Below, in pieces: positions 11,811-23,520 of a stretch of 64,000 nucleotides of DNA. The position numbers and the translations under genes were made by a program. Where the stretch lies: assembly GCF_023343835.1 (NCBI RefSeq), contig NC_064472.1, forward strand, positions 43,967,799 through 44,031,798, read 5' to 3'. The notes below the pieces were generated by a model. The model had not been told where the DNA came from, ran no database searches, and worked only from the letters and a program-made list of their open reading frames with translations. Within the stretch, counting starts at the first letter, position 1. Each line of letters opens with the position of its first letter. The stretch is from Lagopus muta (Eukaryota > Chordata > Aves > Galliformes > Phasianidae).

Positions 11811-13642
11811 GTTAACCAGTACTTCTAGTTATGTTTTATGATACATCTAAAACTACAGATGCACTGACACGTTGTTGACAACAAGCAACTCACTTTTATT
11901 AATATCTGATTTTGTTTGTCCACGTGCAGGTCTGAAGAAGACCTGAGGGTTGTAAGTTGGACTGTATAGTTGGCAATATTCCTGCTTTGTTGGTTTGTGG
12001 TGATCTTGAAAAACTGATGTTTATGCAGTACTGTTTTAGTACATATGTGAGACTGATCCATTCTGATCATTCCTTTTCACTCAAGATGTGCCTGAAAAAA
12101 TGCAAGAGAAATTATTACTTTTAATCATTTATCCACAGTCAGTCAGTATTTGCAATGCACAGAAACATCACCTAAATCAAAACGCATAAAAAACATCTCT
12201 CCTTAGGTTCTCCTACTGGCTAATGTCCACCTCTGACTTCTGGTGCCATGAACACTTTATTCTTTCTTATTATGTTTAATGCTCTCTCCTCTCACACTGT
12301 TTCTTTTTTTATGTGGAAATCTAGATTTTGAATTTTTATGGAACCTGTTTTTTAACAGTGCACTCTTCTATTTCTCTTAGGTCTGTTGCAGGCAGACCCT
12401 ATAGGTTTCATTTTCCCTGCATTCTCCTTCAGTCATTACTTATCTCAGGATATTTACGATTTTTTTCTGAAAAATATTTTCTTTCTGTGAAAATATTTTT
12501 CCAGGGAAACGAAATAATGTAAGCAGCCTGCCCGCATCTCCTTTTTAGCCTGTTGCAGTGAAATCTCAGTTGTGCTGTGCAGATTTGATGGCTTTTTTTT
12601 TTGTGCAAATATATATCAGAAAAGAAGCAGAACCTGAATTCTTGGTTAAACCACTGCTTTTCTCAGGCAAACCTGCCAAGCCTTTCTGATTTCATACACT
12701 AATAGCAGCAGAGTGTTTTGGAGATGCCTGTTTTGCTGAATGCCTAACGTGATGTTATATCAGCATTCCATCCAGCAGCTTATCAGAGAGATAAGATTAA
12801 TTACCTTTTAGTGGCTTTTGAGGCCCCCAGCAGTCACCCAGCTCTGCACAGCTCAAGTAGACAGGATACACAGGTGGGAAAACTGCAGAAGAGCTATGCA
12901 AGTCTAATGTACATGTGTTGTGCGATCTGCAGAAAAGAGGCTTAAAATTTTACTTCGGGCTTAGTTCTCTTCCCTAGGCTTTGATCTGTGATTAATTAAT
13001 TTATTTGTTTATTGCAGTCAGCATGATTCCTAGTACAATAGCCCTTTGAGAACAAGGTCCTACTTGACAAGAAACATCATTCTTTTAAAAATTATTATAA
13101 AAACAAAACTGGGAATGATATTTTATTTAAACATTGCAAAGGCTCTCATATTTACAAGATGATTCATAAGGCAGTCACACTTTTTTTTTCCTCAGCAAAA
13201 ACAAGTAATTTTTGTACTAGATGTAATTTCCTAAAAAATACATGATAAGTGAATGAAAATAGGCAGACAGCTGCTCACATCTGGATTTAATATAGAAGAA
13301 TAGGCTGTACCCCCCCAGCACAGAGTGCTCCAGAGGGCTCTTTCTCCATCCATCAACCCTTGTTTAGCCAGCTACCCCAAGTGCTGCACCTAATCAAAAG
13401 AATTTTAAATACACAGAAGAAAACTAAGCGTGTCCTAGCAGCTGGTTTACATGCAGAACTGATATAATTACATCAATTCAGTGATGACTAATTGTGAAAT
13501 TAGGTTTCCACAGTGCTTGTGCCTAGTAGAAATCCTACAGTAAATGAAAAGGACCCCATGTCAAAGAGAACAATTCTGCTTTGGCGTACAATCAGCTTGC
13601 AAAAAAAGTCTACTCGTTGAAGAAACTTGTAAAACAAATGTA
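11811..13642. other. Unique intergenic sequence
   Basis: No gene or transposon is recognised. A paired GATA motif with nearby TAATTA lies at 12779-12803 (see findings). Confidence 0.5.
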
Positions 13643-13796
13643 AGAATTATAGAATGATAGAATCCTTACAGTTGGAAAAGACCTTTAAAGATCATCTAGT
13701 CCAACTCTTCTGAAATGTACAAGGGCACCACAGATAGATCAGGTAGCTCAGGACCTCATCCAGACTTATCTTAAAGTCTATAAGGACAGGGCACCA
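13643..13796 (-). mobile_element. CR1 LINE 3'-end fragment
   Basis: The copy begins with three CR1 octamers (AGAATTATAGAATGATAGAATCC) and continues with AAAGATCATCTAGTCCAACT, AGATCAGGTAGCTCAGGACC and a CATCCAG block. These are the last roughly 150 bp of a CR1 on the minus strand, severely 5'-truncated. Its 3' UTR belongs to the same type as the copies ending at 49240, 60413 and 62811. Confidence 0.88.
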
Positions 13797-16700
13797 CGTA
13801 GCACCATAAGGAGCCAAAACATGGAGAGTGAGAAGGATGGAAGGAGGAGAGCACTCAATACTTGCCAGCATGCTGTTCAGAGAATGCACTTCTAAGGGGT
13901 ACGGTAGTGATGACAATCAGGATATGATTGTATACTGAGGAGTCATTAAACCACCTGAGCTCTAACCTGAGTGTTCTCAGACCTGTGCTGTGGGGCATTG
14001 TGCTGCATGTAGGGCATGGCTTTCAGACCTCTGTTGTGCTACTCCAACAATCTCAGGCAACTTCTTGTGTGAAGGAGCTCCCTGTTGGCGCTGGTAATCA
14101 CAGCACCTGCACAGCCTTGTCTTTTTCTGGCAGTGCTGCTGGAAGTTTACATGTCAACATCCTTTCTAAGTGACAGTAGAAGTGGTGAATGGAGTAATCA
14201 AAAAGGAGCAAACTCTCTGCATGGGATCTGCATAGTATGCTGTCAGAAATCCATCTGCGATCCTTCCGTTGCTGCATGAACCGTGCACTCCCAGCGTCTG
14301 AAGAAATGTAAAACTTACTCCTTATCTCTGTTTCCCCTGAGGAAAAGGTCTATTTAGATGTCTTGAGCTACTGCTGCCAAAGTTAATCATCTGTTCTCTT
14401 ACAGGCATACACACAAGAAATGTAGAAGAACAGTAATGATAACTGAGGCTTTGTCTGTGGGACTGATTTCAATTTGTTGCCTCCCTGTTGGAGATACAGA
14501 GCTGTTGTCTGTGACCTGACTAGCTACTCTGAAATGCAAGAGTTCAGACCACGGAGCCACGTATCCCTAAAACACTGTTTTTACTTTGCCTTCAGAACAC
14601 ATATCAAGGAGGAAAAAAGTAAAATAATTGTGTCTGAAAAAATGCATAGGATGCAGACACAAAAGGACATAAACTGGAAAAGCAGCGGGTGACATAGTCA
14701 TAAGCAGCCCCTACATAGTCATGGTGAAGAACGGGAAACATCTTCCGGTATTTTCTTGCTGCTGGCCAGGAGATGTGGAGAAGGTCTACGTATGCAGGAA
14801 GGAAAAGAAGTGCACACAGAATGCTAGCAAAAGTATTTCCCTTTAGACAATGAGACAAAAAAAAAAACCAGCTGAAAAAGCAGGGAAGTAAAGTAACTCT
14901 ACATGCAAGATCACAGCCTCAGCTCTTGCAGTATCTGCTGAAACCTCTGAGTTTCTTTTTTTTTTTTTAGGCTTGGAGTTTGGCCATGTGGATATCACAG
15001 AGCTCCCAAGGACAGCAGGGAAGCTCTGCCTCAGCCTCTTTTGCATTGCCTCATCCCTTCACAGGATGGACTAAATGAGACAGCAGCGTACTGATGAGCC
15101 AGTGGTTGCTCTATGCATTTTTCAGCTCCAACCTCTTCTGTATTTTCACATCAGCTTCTTCTCCCAGACCTTTTGCCCAGTTATCATGCCAATTCATACC
15201 TTCATAGCAGCATTCAGAAAGACCCTTTAGGTTCCATTCCCTTTCACCTAGGCAGCTCCAGCATTGGCCCTGCCAGCCTGCCCTTAGCATTTTTAAACCT
15301 CATAAACAATTTAATGGAACAGACTGAGCTGTGTTTAGTTGCTATGGGAAATGAAAGCAGGCAGGTCTTTGCACAGCAGGGGTCAAATGAAGCTTTTGAG
15401 AGCAATTTCAATTTCTGTGCCACTCATCTTCACAGTCCTTAATACTGTTTGTTTCACAGAGGAAGTAGGAGTGGGTCTGTACGATGTAAACTTATATTAT
15501 GAGTTGCAAAGCAAATGAAGAGTGCTTATGAATGTGCAGCAGCATACCTAATGTGGGCCATATGGTAGATCAAGACTGGGAAATGGCTCACTGTCTACAA
15601 CATTATTTTGCACTAGAATACAAGCTCCCTTTGATTGTGACTGGGAAACCAAAGTTTTTGTCATTCCTTACCAGACTACCAGGTGTGCTATGGAAGAGAG
15701 AATAAGATGCTGCACTTGGGACGCTTAAAGTGGTCTCACATTTTTTTGGTCTCCAGTCACAGGGAATAAACAGGGCCCAGACCAGAAAAAGCCCAAGAGC
15801 TACATTGCATGTTTAGGGAGGAAACATAGTATTTTAGAACATCCATGAAGGGACATTATAGCTGTTCTAAGAGTCAGACAACTCATAATAGCTATCTCTA
15901 CTGCATACGAGAGTGCTGGAAAAATGATTTGGATGTCAGATAACTGTAGTCTTACAGGAACTGTTCCACCCTGTGCCACTGACTTTGGGTATGTCACTTT
16001 CTCTCCCCAGTTTCCTTCTCAGGTATACATGGTACCAAGCCCCTCAGTGAAGCCCTTTTAGCTTTATTGGCACTCATCTTAAATATCTTGGTGATCCCTA
16101 GTTATTCCTTCCCAAGGAATGAATTAATAGGCTACTTAATTCATACTGAACATGTTGCTGAGGCAGAGGATTTATGGCAGGTGATAGTAAGATATGTCAG
16201 GAGGGAGAAAATGAGCCCAGGGTACAACTAGGAGGAGATCTAGCACCACTGGCTCCCTTCCTAAGGAGCCACCCCTTCTATCCCACACCCTGATAGCCTG
16301 TGGGAAGAGTGAATGGCTGGGTATCCCTTCACTTGTCTTTATTGTCAGTTTGCTCAGAGGAAGGTTTTGTTGTGCTGGTGAAGTCTTACTCAGGCAATCA
16401 AGGAAATAATCTCAAAGCTATAGACTTCAGATATATTCTCATACAAATACACGATCATGCTTTGTAAGTGGTGGGCTTTTAAAATAACTATTGCATATTT
16501 TTCTCTTTTTTTTCCCTAAAGCACACCACTCTCTGTTACAATCTTCTATTTTTGATATAATTTTTGAGCCTATTTTTAGCTCTCTATGTGTGCATACAGT
16601 CTCATGAATATCTTAAATGTCACTTATAAATGGAAGAGATATCTTCCCCATCATAATAATCACACAGCTGGTAGTAATCATTCAAACTCCAAGCTAACTA

Positions 16701-17244
16701 GAATCAGCACAGTTAAAAATTCTATTGAGAATAAGTTTATTAAAGAAAGATTAATAGCACCTTCAAAAGTTTTGCAGACTTTATAGATCCTGAGATCTTC
16801 CCGCGAGTTATTATTTAGTAGATTATTAATTCTTATTTTGAAATCAATTATCTGTCTGCAATCTTCTTATAGACCAGCTCTGAATTCTTCGGCTATCCTG
16901 AAGTTTCTTTGCAGGATTTCCTTGCTATCTTCCTTAAATTAAATTCAACAAACAGGAAGAACACAGTTGTGACGTGTATACAATATTTAGATTCACGTGT
17001 GTTTTGATGAGCTTGTCACTCCTTGTGAAATTCTTCTGTCTGTAGGTCTTGAAGTGCTCTTTGGCATAATGTACCACAACACAATAGGATGTACTAGATG
17101 TAACTTACAAATCTGAAGACAAACATGTCAGAGAAATAAATAGCCTCCCATTACTGGAGAGTCATCAAACACTCACAACACCAAGCAGATCTAGGTCCTT
17201 CTCCTTCCGCAGAGAAGAACTTCATGGTTCTCGTCATCATCAGG
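13797..17244. other. Unique intergenic sequence
   Basis: No coding exon, RNA gene or transposon is recognised. Only short homopolymer runs occur. Confidence 0.5.
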
Positions 17245-17739
17245 TTGCTCCTGTGCCAGCAGTATGCCCTTGTGGCTGACAAGTGGTATCCTGGGTTGCA
17301 TTAAAAAGAGTGCGGCCAGCAGGTCAAAGGAGCTGATCCTCCCTCTCTACTCTGTTCTGGTGAGTACTATGTCCAGTTCTGGGTTCCTCAGACTGTTCAG
17401 CCTGGAGAAGACTGAGAGGGGAATGCTTATTGATATCTAAGTGGCAGGAGCCAAGTGTGCGGGGCCAGCCTCTTTTCAGTGGTAGCCAGGGATAAGGGGC
17501 AATGGACACAAATTAGAACATACAACGCTCTTTTTGAACATAAGGAAAAACTTATTCAGTTTACAGAGCACTAGAACAGCCTGCCAGAGGAGTTGTGTAG
17601 TCTTGTTGTCTGAAGGTGCGCAAGAATTGCATGGGCAAATTTCCTGTGCAATCTGTTATAGAGAACCTGCTTTAGCAGGGGGTTGGACTAGCAGAGGTCC
17701 CTTCCAACCCTACAATTCTATTACTCCCGTGATTCCGTG
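17245..17739 (+). mobile_element. CR1 LINE fragment, end of ORF2 and 3' UTR
   Basis: The plus-strand order is canonical: GCCAGCAGTATGCCCTTGTG, GTCCAGTTCTGGG, CCTGGAGAAGACTGAGAGGG, TTCAGTGGTAGCCAGGGATA, CTGCCAGAGGAG, AGGTCCCTTCCAACCC and decayed octamers ending at 17739. It is 5'-truncated and has stops. The AACCTGCTTTAGCAGGGGGT block gives it the same 3' UTR type as the copies at 28262-29071 and 57696-58250. Confidence 0.92.
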
Positions 17740-20700
17740 GTTAACTACATTTCTGGAAGCAGAGAGGTGTCTCATCCTAAGCCTGTGAATACATCAGACC
17801 AAGGTTTTTTAATCTATCACTGACTTAGGATGCTTTTCTGCAATACTGGGAGAGGAAAGACATCTGCAGGGAGGCTTTATATGAATGAAGATCTGTATCA
17901 AACTTCATATCTGTGTATGAAATATACGAGCAGATGCATGCTGGAGAGAGAGAGAAGTGAACCAAAACTTTCTCTTCCACTCTAGACAATTTGAACAGAT
18001 ATGTCCACATCTGGGAAAAGCTGCTTCTCTGCTTCCTAAGCACAAAGAGACCATGGAGGCCACAGTTCTCAAGATTCTTTTCCCTTGGAAATCTGTGGTT
18101 GGTGTGAGGAGTTTCTGAAGCTCTTTTATATTACCATAAAAAAATCTTGTGGAAGGTTAAAAAGATGCTTGAGAGAGGTAAAAGAAATCCCTTCTCCTCA
18201 TGAGATGGAGCTGGATTCTTTACGCTATCTTTACTGTGACACACAGAAATTTGCTTATCTCCTCCCAAAGCTGCTTCTGTTGCAGTGTTCTAAGCTATGG
18301 CCAAACACAATGAACTGGACAAACCTACACATTATCATTTATTATTATGTCTTGTAGGTACTATATATTATGCTGCAGCATGTTAAAGAGCTCTCCAGCA
18401 GCTGTGGAAAAATGGAATTTCACAAGCAAAGACAAACACATTAATCTTTAATTTGTTAAATAATTAAATAATCTTTAATTAAGATTCTACTTAGACTCTT
18501 CCTCTTTTGAGAATAACTTGATTGTGCTCACACTTGCCATTTAGGGCAGTGTAGCTTACAAGTACTAAGCAAAGCATCCTTTCATGAAAGGAAAAAACTG
18601 ATGGGAAAAGATCTACAGACCAGAAAAACTTATTGACTGGATGTTACTTATTACGGACTGTGGTATATTGTAAGATGAGATGACATAAGCTGATGACTAT
18701 TCACTATTTTGATTCAGTTCTTCTTAGTGTTTGGTTTGATCTCCTGGTAAATTAGCTTTCTGGAAAAAGTAGCTGTAAGAATGAGAGTATGTTAGCTGAA
18801 CCATGGAACAAATCAGAGATAGCCTCTAGCAACAGCAGTTCTGCTTTTCTTCCTGATTGTTTGGCTGCAGGTCCCTTTGCTCACATAAGACAGGAGAGGT
18901 TGGGGGGAATCCAATTGAGCATGGACACATGCCAGTTGGAGGTCAGAGGCAAAAACAACTCCTGTGATGTCTGCTGATTGGATCAGGATGCAGCAGGATT
19001 TCCAAACTGTCTGGGGAACTGTGTTCAGAGTGGTCTGGGAGTACATACTGTGGGTCACACTCAGGATCACACTGTGGTCCAGGGTAGAGAGATCTTGGCA
19101 AATGTTTTGGCACGTCTGAAGAGGGCAGATTTTGAAGAGAAATGCTTAACATCACACACAGGTAAATCAGACTCTGATCCCAAGTACCAGTTACATCTGT
19201 GGCAGAAGACTTAAATCTAGTATTCAAAGTGACTATCAGAGCAAGTTTCCTCTCTGCCAGATTTACCACACGCAATCGGGGAGATGAGCCTGTTAAGCAC
19301 TATAAGGAGCATGGCCATCTCCTCCAGCCTCTTCAACCCAGGCCTCACCTGCTTGGCCTCTGGGCTCCCTGATCCTGCCCCAACCTCAGGCACAGAGCCC
19401 TGCATTTGCCCAGCCTTGCAGCAGGGTGGGGACATGCTCAGCTCCTGCCCTAAGGGCTGGAGGTTACAGATCCCCATAGCCCAGGGTCTGGCATTGAGGT
19501 CTCATGGGCTGCAGTCGCTGGCATTGTGGGTCTGTGGCGAATTCTGATCAGGATCCAGCCTGATCAAATATCACAAAGTATCAGTAAGGGCTGGCCCCTG
19601 GCACATGGGACAGAGAGTGAGATTGCTGCCTGACACTGCTTGTTCTCCCTCCTTTCCTTTTCATTCAAATTTTGCAAGACCCATCAGTCCTGCAGTTCTA
19701 CTTCAAAGAGTAAACATTCTGGCATCCCACATAACCTTGCAGAGCTGTGTATTCTATCTTGCCAGGTAGCTAAATTGCTGCTTACTTTTCTCCTGTGTTA
19801 CCAGGGTTCCTGGTTAGCCGGAGCTGTTTTGTTAGAAATACTAAGGCAAAATTCCTCCCGCCACCTCCAAAACAAACTAATTAACAACAATAATAATAAT
19901 AATAAAAAATTCCCATGAACAAAATAATTACACAAATTGAATCCCACAACAACTGTTGCTTATCTATGTTTGAATTCTAATTCAGAGAGTAATAAATTGG
20001 TACTTGAAAATGTGTGATTTTTTCCAGAGTGAAATGTCTGTGTATTTTTCCAGAGAAATGTCTGTGTATTAGACTTGGTCTCCTTCATAAACACTTGGAA
20101 AAGTGGTAGCTAAACAATCGAGAGCAACATAATAAAGAATGGAGTTATTGGTGGGATAGTTTTGTTTTCCTTTTCTTTTTTTTTTTCTTTTTTTTTTTTT
20201 TCCTCTGTTTTGGAATCTCAGACTGTTTTGGCCTGCCAGAGAGCTTCATACATCTCATTAAATGGATATTTTAAGTTAATAAATAACGTACTTGTAGAAA
20301 AGAATCCAATCATAGAAAACAAGAACAAAGGTTTTGGCACTAACCCAATAAAAACATTTACACCAAAACTGGGCTAACCATGATTCACTGTAATATTTTC
20401 TTTTGGTTTTACTTTACCAAGAAATATTAAATAGATTAATCTCTGAATTGCTCAAATTAACTTATTAAGAAAACAGAAGTGACCTGACAGGAACTCCTGT
20501 AAATGTAAAAAAACATTTAAGTTAATACATGATACAACCTGAGAAAGATTGAATTGGACTGCACCATGGAATGGGTAAGAAGTTAAATTTTTCGTTTTAT
20601 ATAAAGTCATTCCTCAGTTGGAGGACTATTTTACTGAAAACAGAACTGACTGCCAACAAAACACCAACAGAAGCTGTGCAGAGGAGAACAATTTGGGGGT

Positions 20701-21535
20701 TTGTCTTTGAAAAACAAATTTCTGAACTTCACATCAAAACACAGTAGTTCTGACAAAAATTATATGCATTTTTATGTGCTAGTTGGAAACTTCAGGCTTC
20801 TGTGTAAGCTCACTGAAAAGATGCAGAACAGAAAACATGGGGGAAAATAGCAAGCAAGGAGAAGAAAACTAGCTGTGTATTGTCACACAATGTAGATTGA
20901 TGGCTGAAGGAGACATTAGGCATTAGGATTCTGACTGAACACTGAGCACCCAGATGAGCTGTGCTGAATTTGATGGAAAATGTTTAATTTTTTAATGCAT
21001 CAAAGCATTAAGCACAGACAAAACAATGATGCATTCTGTATTCTTCAGTTACCTGAAGAAGCTAATTGTGAAAAGTGGAAATGATCTTTTTTCACAGAAT
21101 CAAGAGCCTAAGTGAGTCTGGTTTGCATGTTAGAATTTCTGTCCACTGAAAAACCATTACAAAATGAATTTTGTGCTGGTACAAAATGCAATTAATTAGT
21201 GCCCACTCAATTGAAATTTGGCATTTCCTGCACTTAACCAACCTTCTCTTCATCACGTAACTGCAGTTTTCCTTCAGTTTTTTTAAGCACACCCACTGAA
21301 GAGTGTCTTGCAGCAATAGCACTGCTGCTTTGGATAGGGTTAACAAAGAAACATGCCAGAAACATGCCACAGAAACTCTGGTGGCAGTGCCATGCCTCCC
21401 AAAAGCAGACATGAAGATGCCTGTTGGATTCTTTATGTTTATGCTTCCAGCCTTGTTTCTCATGATCACAGTAACTGAAGCCCATGCAGTCCCCTTAGAA
21501 AAGCTAATCTTTTTTTCCGTAATACATTTCAAAAT
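17740..21535. other. Unique intergenic sequence with a GC-rich patch
   Basis: Most is AT-rich and anonymous. A GC-rich patch at about 19264-19545 stands out from its surroundings and is not recognised. A short (AAT)n run lies at 19884-19909, and a 20-odd-base direct duplication (TTTTCCAGAG...GTCTGTGTATT) at about 20021-20071. The 146-codon minus-strand frame at 21092-21532 has no recognisable domain. Confidence 0.45.
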
Positions 21536-22736
21536 GACAGAATAGTTGAAGTTAAAAGGGGCCTCTGAAGATCATCAGGTCCAATCTCTGTTCAAGCAAG
21601 GCTACAAAAGAGCACATTAGTGGCTGTTGTTCAGCATGGTGTTCATCAGAACTCCCAGGTCCTTTTCTCAAAGATGCTTTGCAGTTCCCTCTTGAGGGCA
21701 TATTAACAAAATGTTATATCCACTATACATCCCAGCTTTGTGTCATCTGCAGACTTGCTGAAGGTAGACTGTAGACAACCATCCAGATAACTAACAAAGA
21801 TGTTGAAAAAGACTGGACTCAGTACTGGCCGCTGGGATACACTGGTACTTACTGGCCTCCAACCAGACTCTGCACCATTACACAGAATCACAGAATTGCA
21901 GGGGTTGGAAGAGATCTCAAGAGATCATAAGAGTCCAACTCCTCTGCTATAACAGATTTTCTACAGTAGGCTGCACAGGTAGACATACAGACGAGTCTTG
22001 AATATCTCCACAGAAGGAGATTCCACAACCTCTCTGGGCAACCTGAGAGTTTGTTTCAGTGCTGATCACTGCCCCCTGTGCCCAGTCATTCATATAATAA
22101 CATTCATATAATTCATATTTTATTGTTCTTCTAGCTCACAGCTTGCCTTTTGTGCTTTTAAGGGAGTAAATGTCAAAAGCCTTTCTGAAGTTAGGTACAC
22201 AATAGCTATTGCTCTCACCTCATTGATCTCCACTGCTGTGAAATGCATGTCAGGTAGTAAGAAATCTGAGACCTCCCAGATTGCTTACACCCTGCTATGT
22301 TGTACTTTCAACAGATACTGGGATGTTTGAAGTTCCTCATCAGGATAAAGGTTTGTGAGCTCAGTGTTGTGTCTGTCTGTAGAGGGCCTAATCTGCTTGA
22401 TTTTCATGATTAGAGCCCATAGCAGACCCTCACTACAGTGTCCCATAATTATGTTCTCACTGTAATCCTAACCCATAAACTTTCAGTCATGTTCAGTCAT
22501 GCATTCATCGACATAAAGCACGCTCAATGATGTAAAGGGTAAAACCCCCTCCTCGTCTCTCCCGGCTACCCTTATCCTTCCACTGCATCATTCCAATCAT
22601 GGCTGCCATCCTACCTCATCTCTGCAATGTTAATACAATTATAGCCCTGCAACCATGTGCACATCTCTAACTCATCTTGTTGTTCTCCAGTACTGCATGA
22701 GTTAGTGTACAGGTACTTAAGTGGGACACCCCAGCT
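21536..22736 (-). mobile_element. Old CR1 LINE with internal deletions, interrupted by a second CR1
   Basis: Three collinear minus-strand blocks belong to one decayed CR1. At 21536-21880 the 3' end joins a reverse-transcriptase piece that reads SPVFFNIFVSYLDG and SADDTKLG, a mutated form of the LGPVLFNIF and FADDTKLG motifs. At about 22150-22262 lies the next upstream part of ORF2 (a GCCTTTCTGAAGTTAGGTAC block). At 22418-22736 lies the start of the apurinic-type endonuclease, where the minus strand decodes as GEQQDELE and GSHDWNDAVEG. The order is 3' to 5' along the plus strand, as one element would give. A younger CR1 tail is inserted at 21882. Confidence 0.82.
21882..22075 (-). mobile_element. 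CR1 LINE 3' tail nested in the older CR1
   Basis: A new CR1 3' end, ACAGAATCACAGAATTGCAG, begins inside the RT coding part of the older copy. It continues with GTTGGAAGAGATCTCAAGAG, GAATATCTCCACAGAAGGAG and CCACAACCTCTCTGGGCAAC. The insertion is a short 5'-truncated tail in the same orientation as its host, and the host sequence resumes beyond it at about 22150. Confidence 0.8.
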
Positions 22737-23283
22737 TATATTCATAGAAAGTGGTTGTGGGACTTCTCCATAATAGGGCTTTGTAGACTTTGCCTTCTCA
22801 CCTGTGAGGGCTGAGGTAACTCTGCTTAATTCCTATTTTGTTGTACCTTTAATTCCTCCTGGCCACATCATCCAATGCCCTTCATTAGCTATGCTCTCTG
22901 GCACTGGATTCTTCCACTAAATGACTTCATGACTTGAGCTGGAAACAACTAGAGGAAACTGATAACCAGAATGTCTTCTAATTTCTTTCAGATCTCATTT
23001 GTACGCAGAAAGAATCCAGAGGAGTATTTCTTTTTTTCTTGAAGTGTGATGCTTTATGCTGGACAGAGAACTGCAGCCTCTCCCCCTCTCTAGACTGTAC
23101 TTTCCATAGTCCTGTTAACGTAGTCCTATTAACATATCCCACAACAGGTCCAGTAGCATCCTCCTGCATTTTCAGTTTGTGAGCTTCTGCCAATCTCCAA
23201 ACACCTAACATTCTAGTCTGTCTACATTTTTTTTGTAATTGAACATTTGCTTTTTTCCCCGTTAAAACACACTGCTTGTTTCA
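22737..23283. other. Unique sequence between two CR1 fragments
   Basis: No gene or repeat is recognised. Confidence 0.45.
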
Positions 23284-23520
23284 ATGGCAATTAACCTTGC
23301 TGACCTGAAACCATCTTTCAAATTTGTCAAGATAATTTTGAATTCTGATCCAGACCTCAAGTTCCCTTTCAGTTCAGTGTCATCTGCAAATGCTGCAAGT
23401 GCACTTTCCTCTCCATCTTCCTGGTCATTAGTGAAACAATTGAATAAGCTAAGGCTCATGCTGGACCCCCACGGGAGACAATTGGCATCTTTCTCCACAA
23501 ATGTCAGTGAATCATCAGAT
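23284..23520 (-). mobile_element. Divergent CR1-type LINE, reverse-transcriptase fragment
   Basis: The minus strand decodes as LFNCFTNDQEDGEESALAAF, then ADDTELKGNL and ILTNLKDGF. This is the CR1-clade RT region around the catalytic FADD box, followed by the usual LxxDLD-like segment. The DNA (plus strand TCATCTGCAAATGCTG, CCCCACGGGAGACAATTGGC) differs from the other CR1 copies here and resembles more ancient CR1 lineages shared with other sauropsids. There is no 3' end. It probably predates the other insertions. Confidence 0.75.

Noticed and set aside
21092..21532. 146-codon minus-strand open frame, the longest in the window
   Set aside because: It shows no domain, signal peptide or splice context, and its amino-acid mix looks random. 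A protein search with a significant hit would reverse this.
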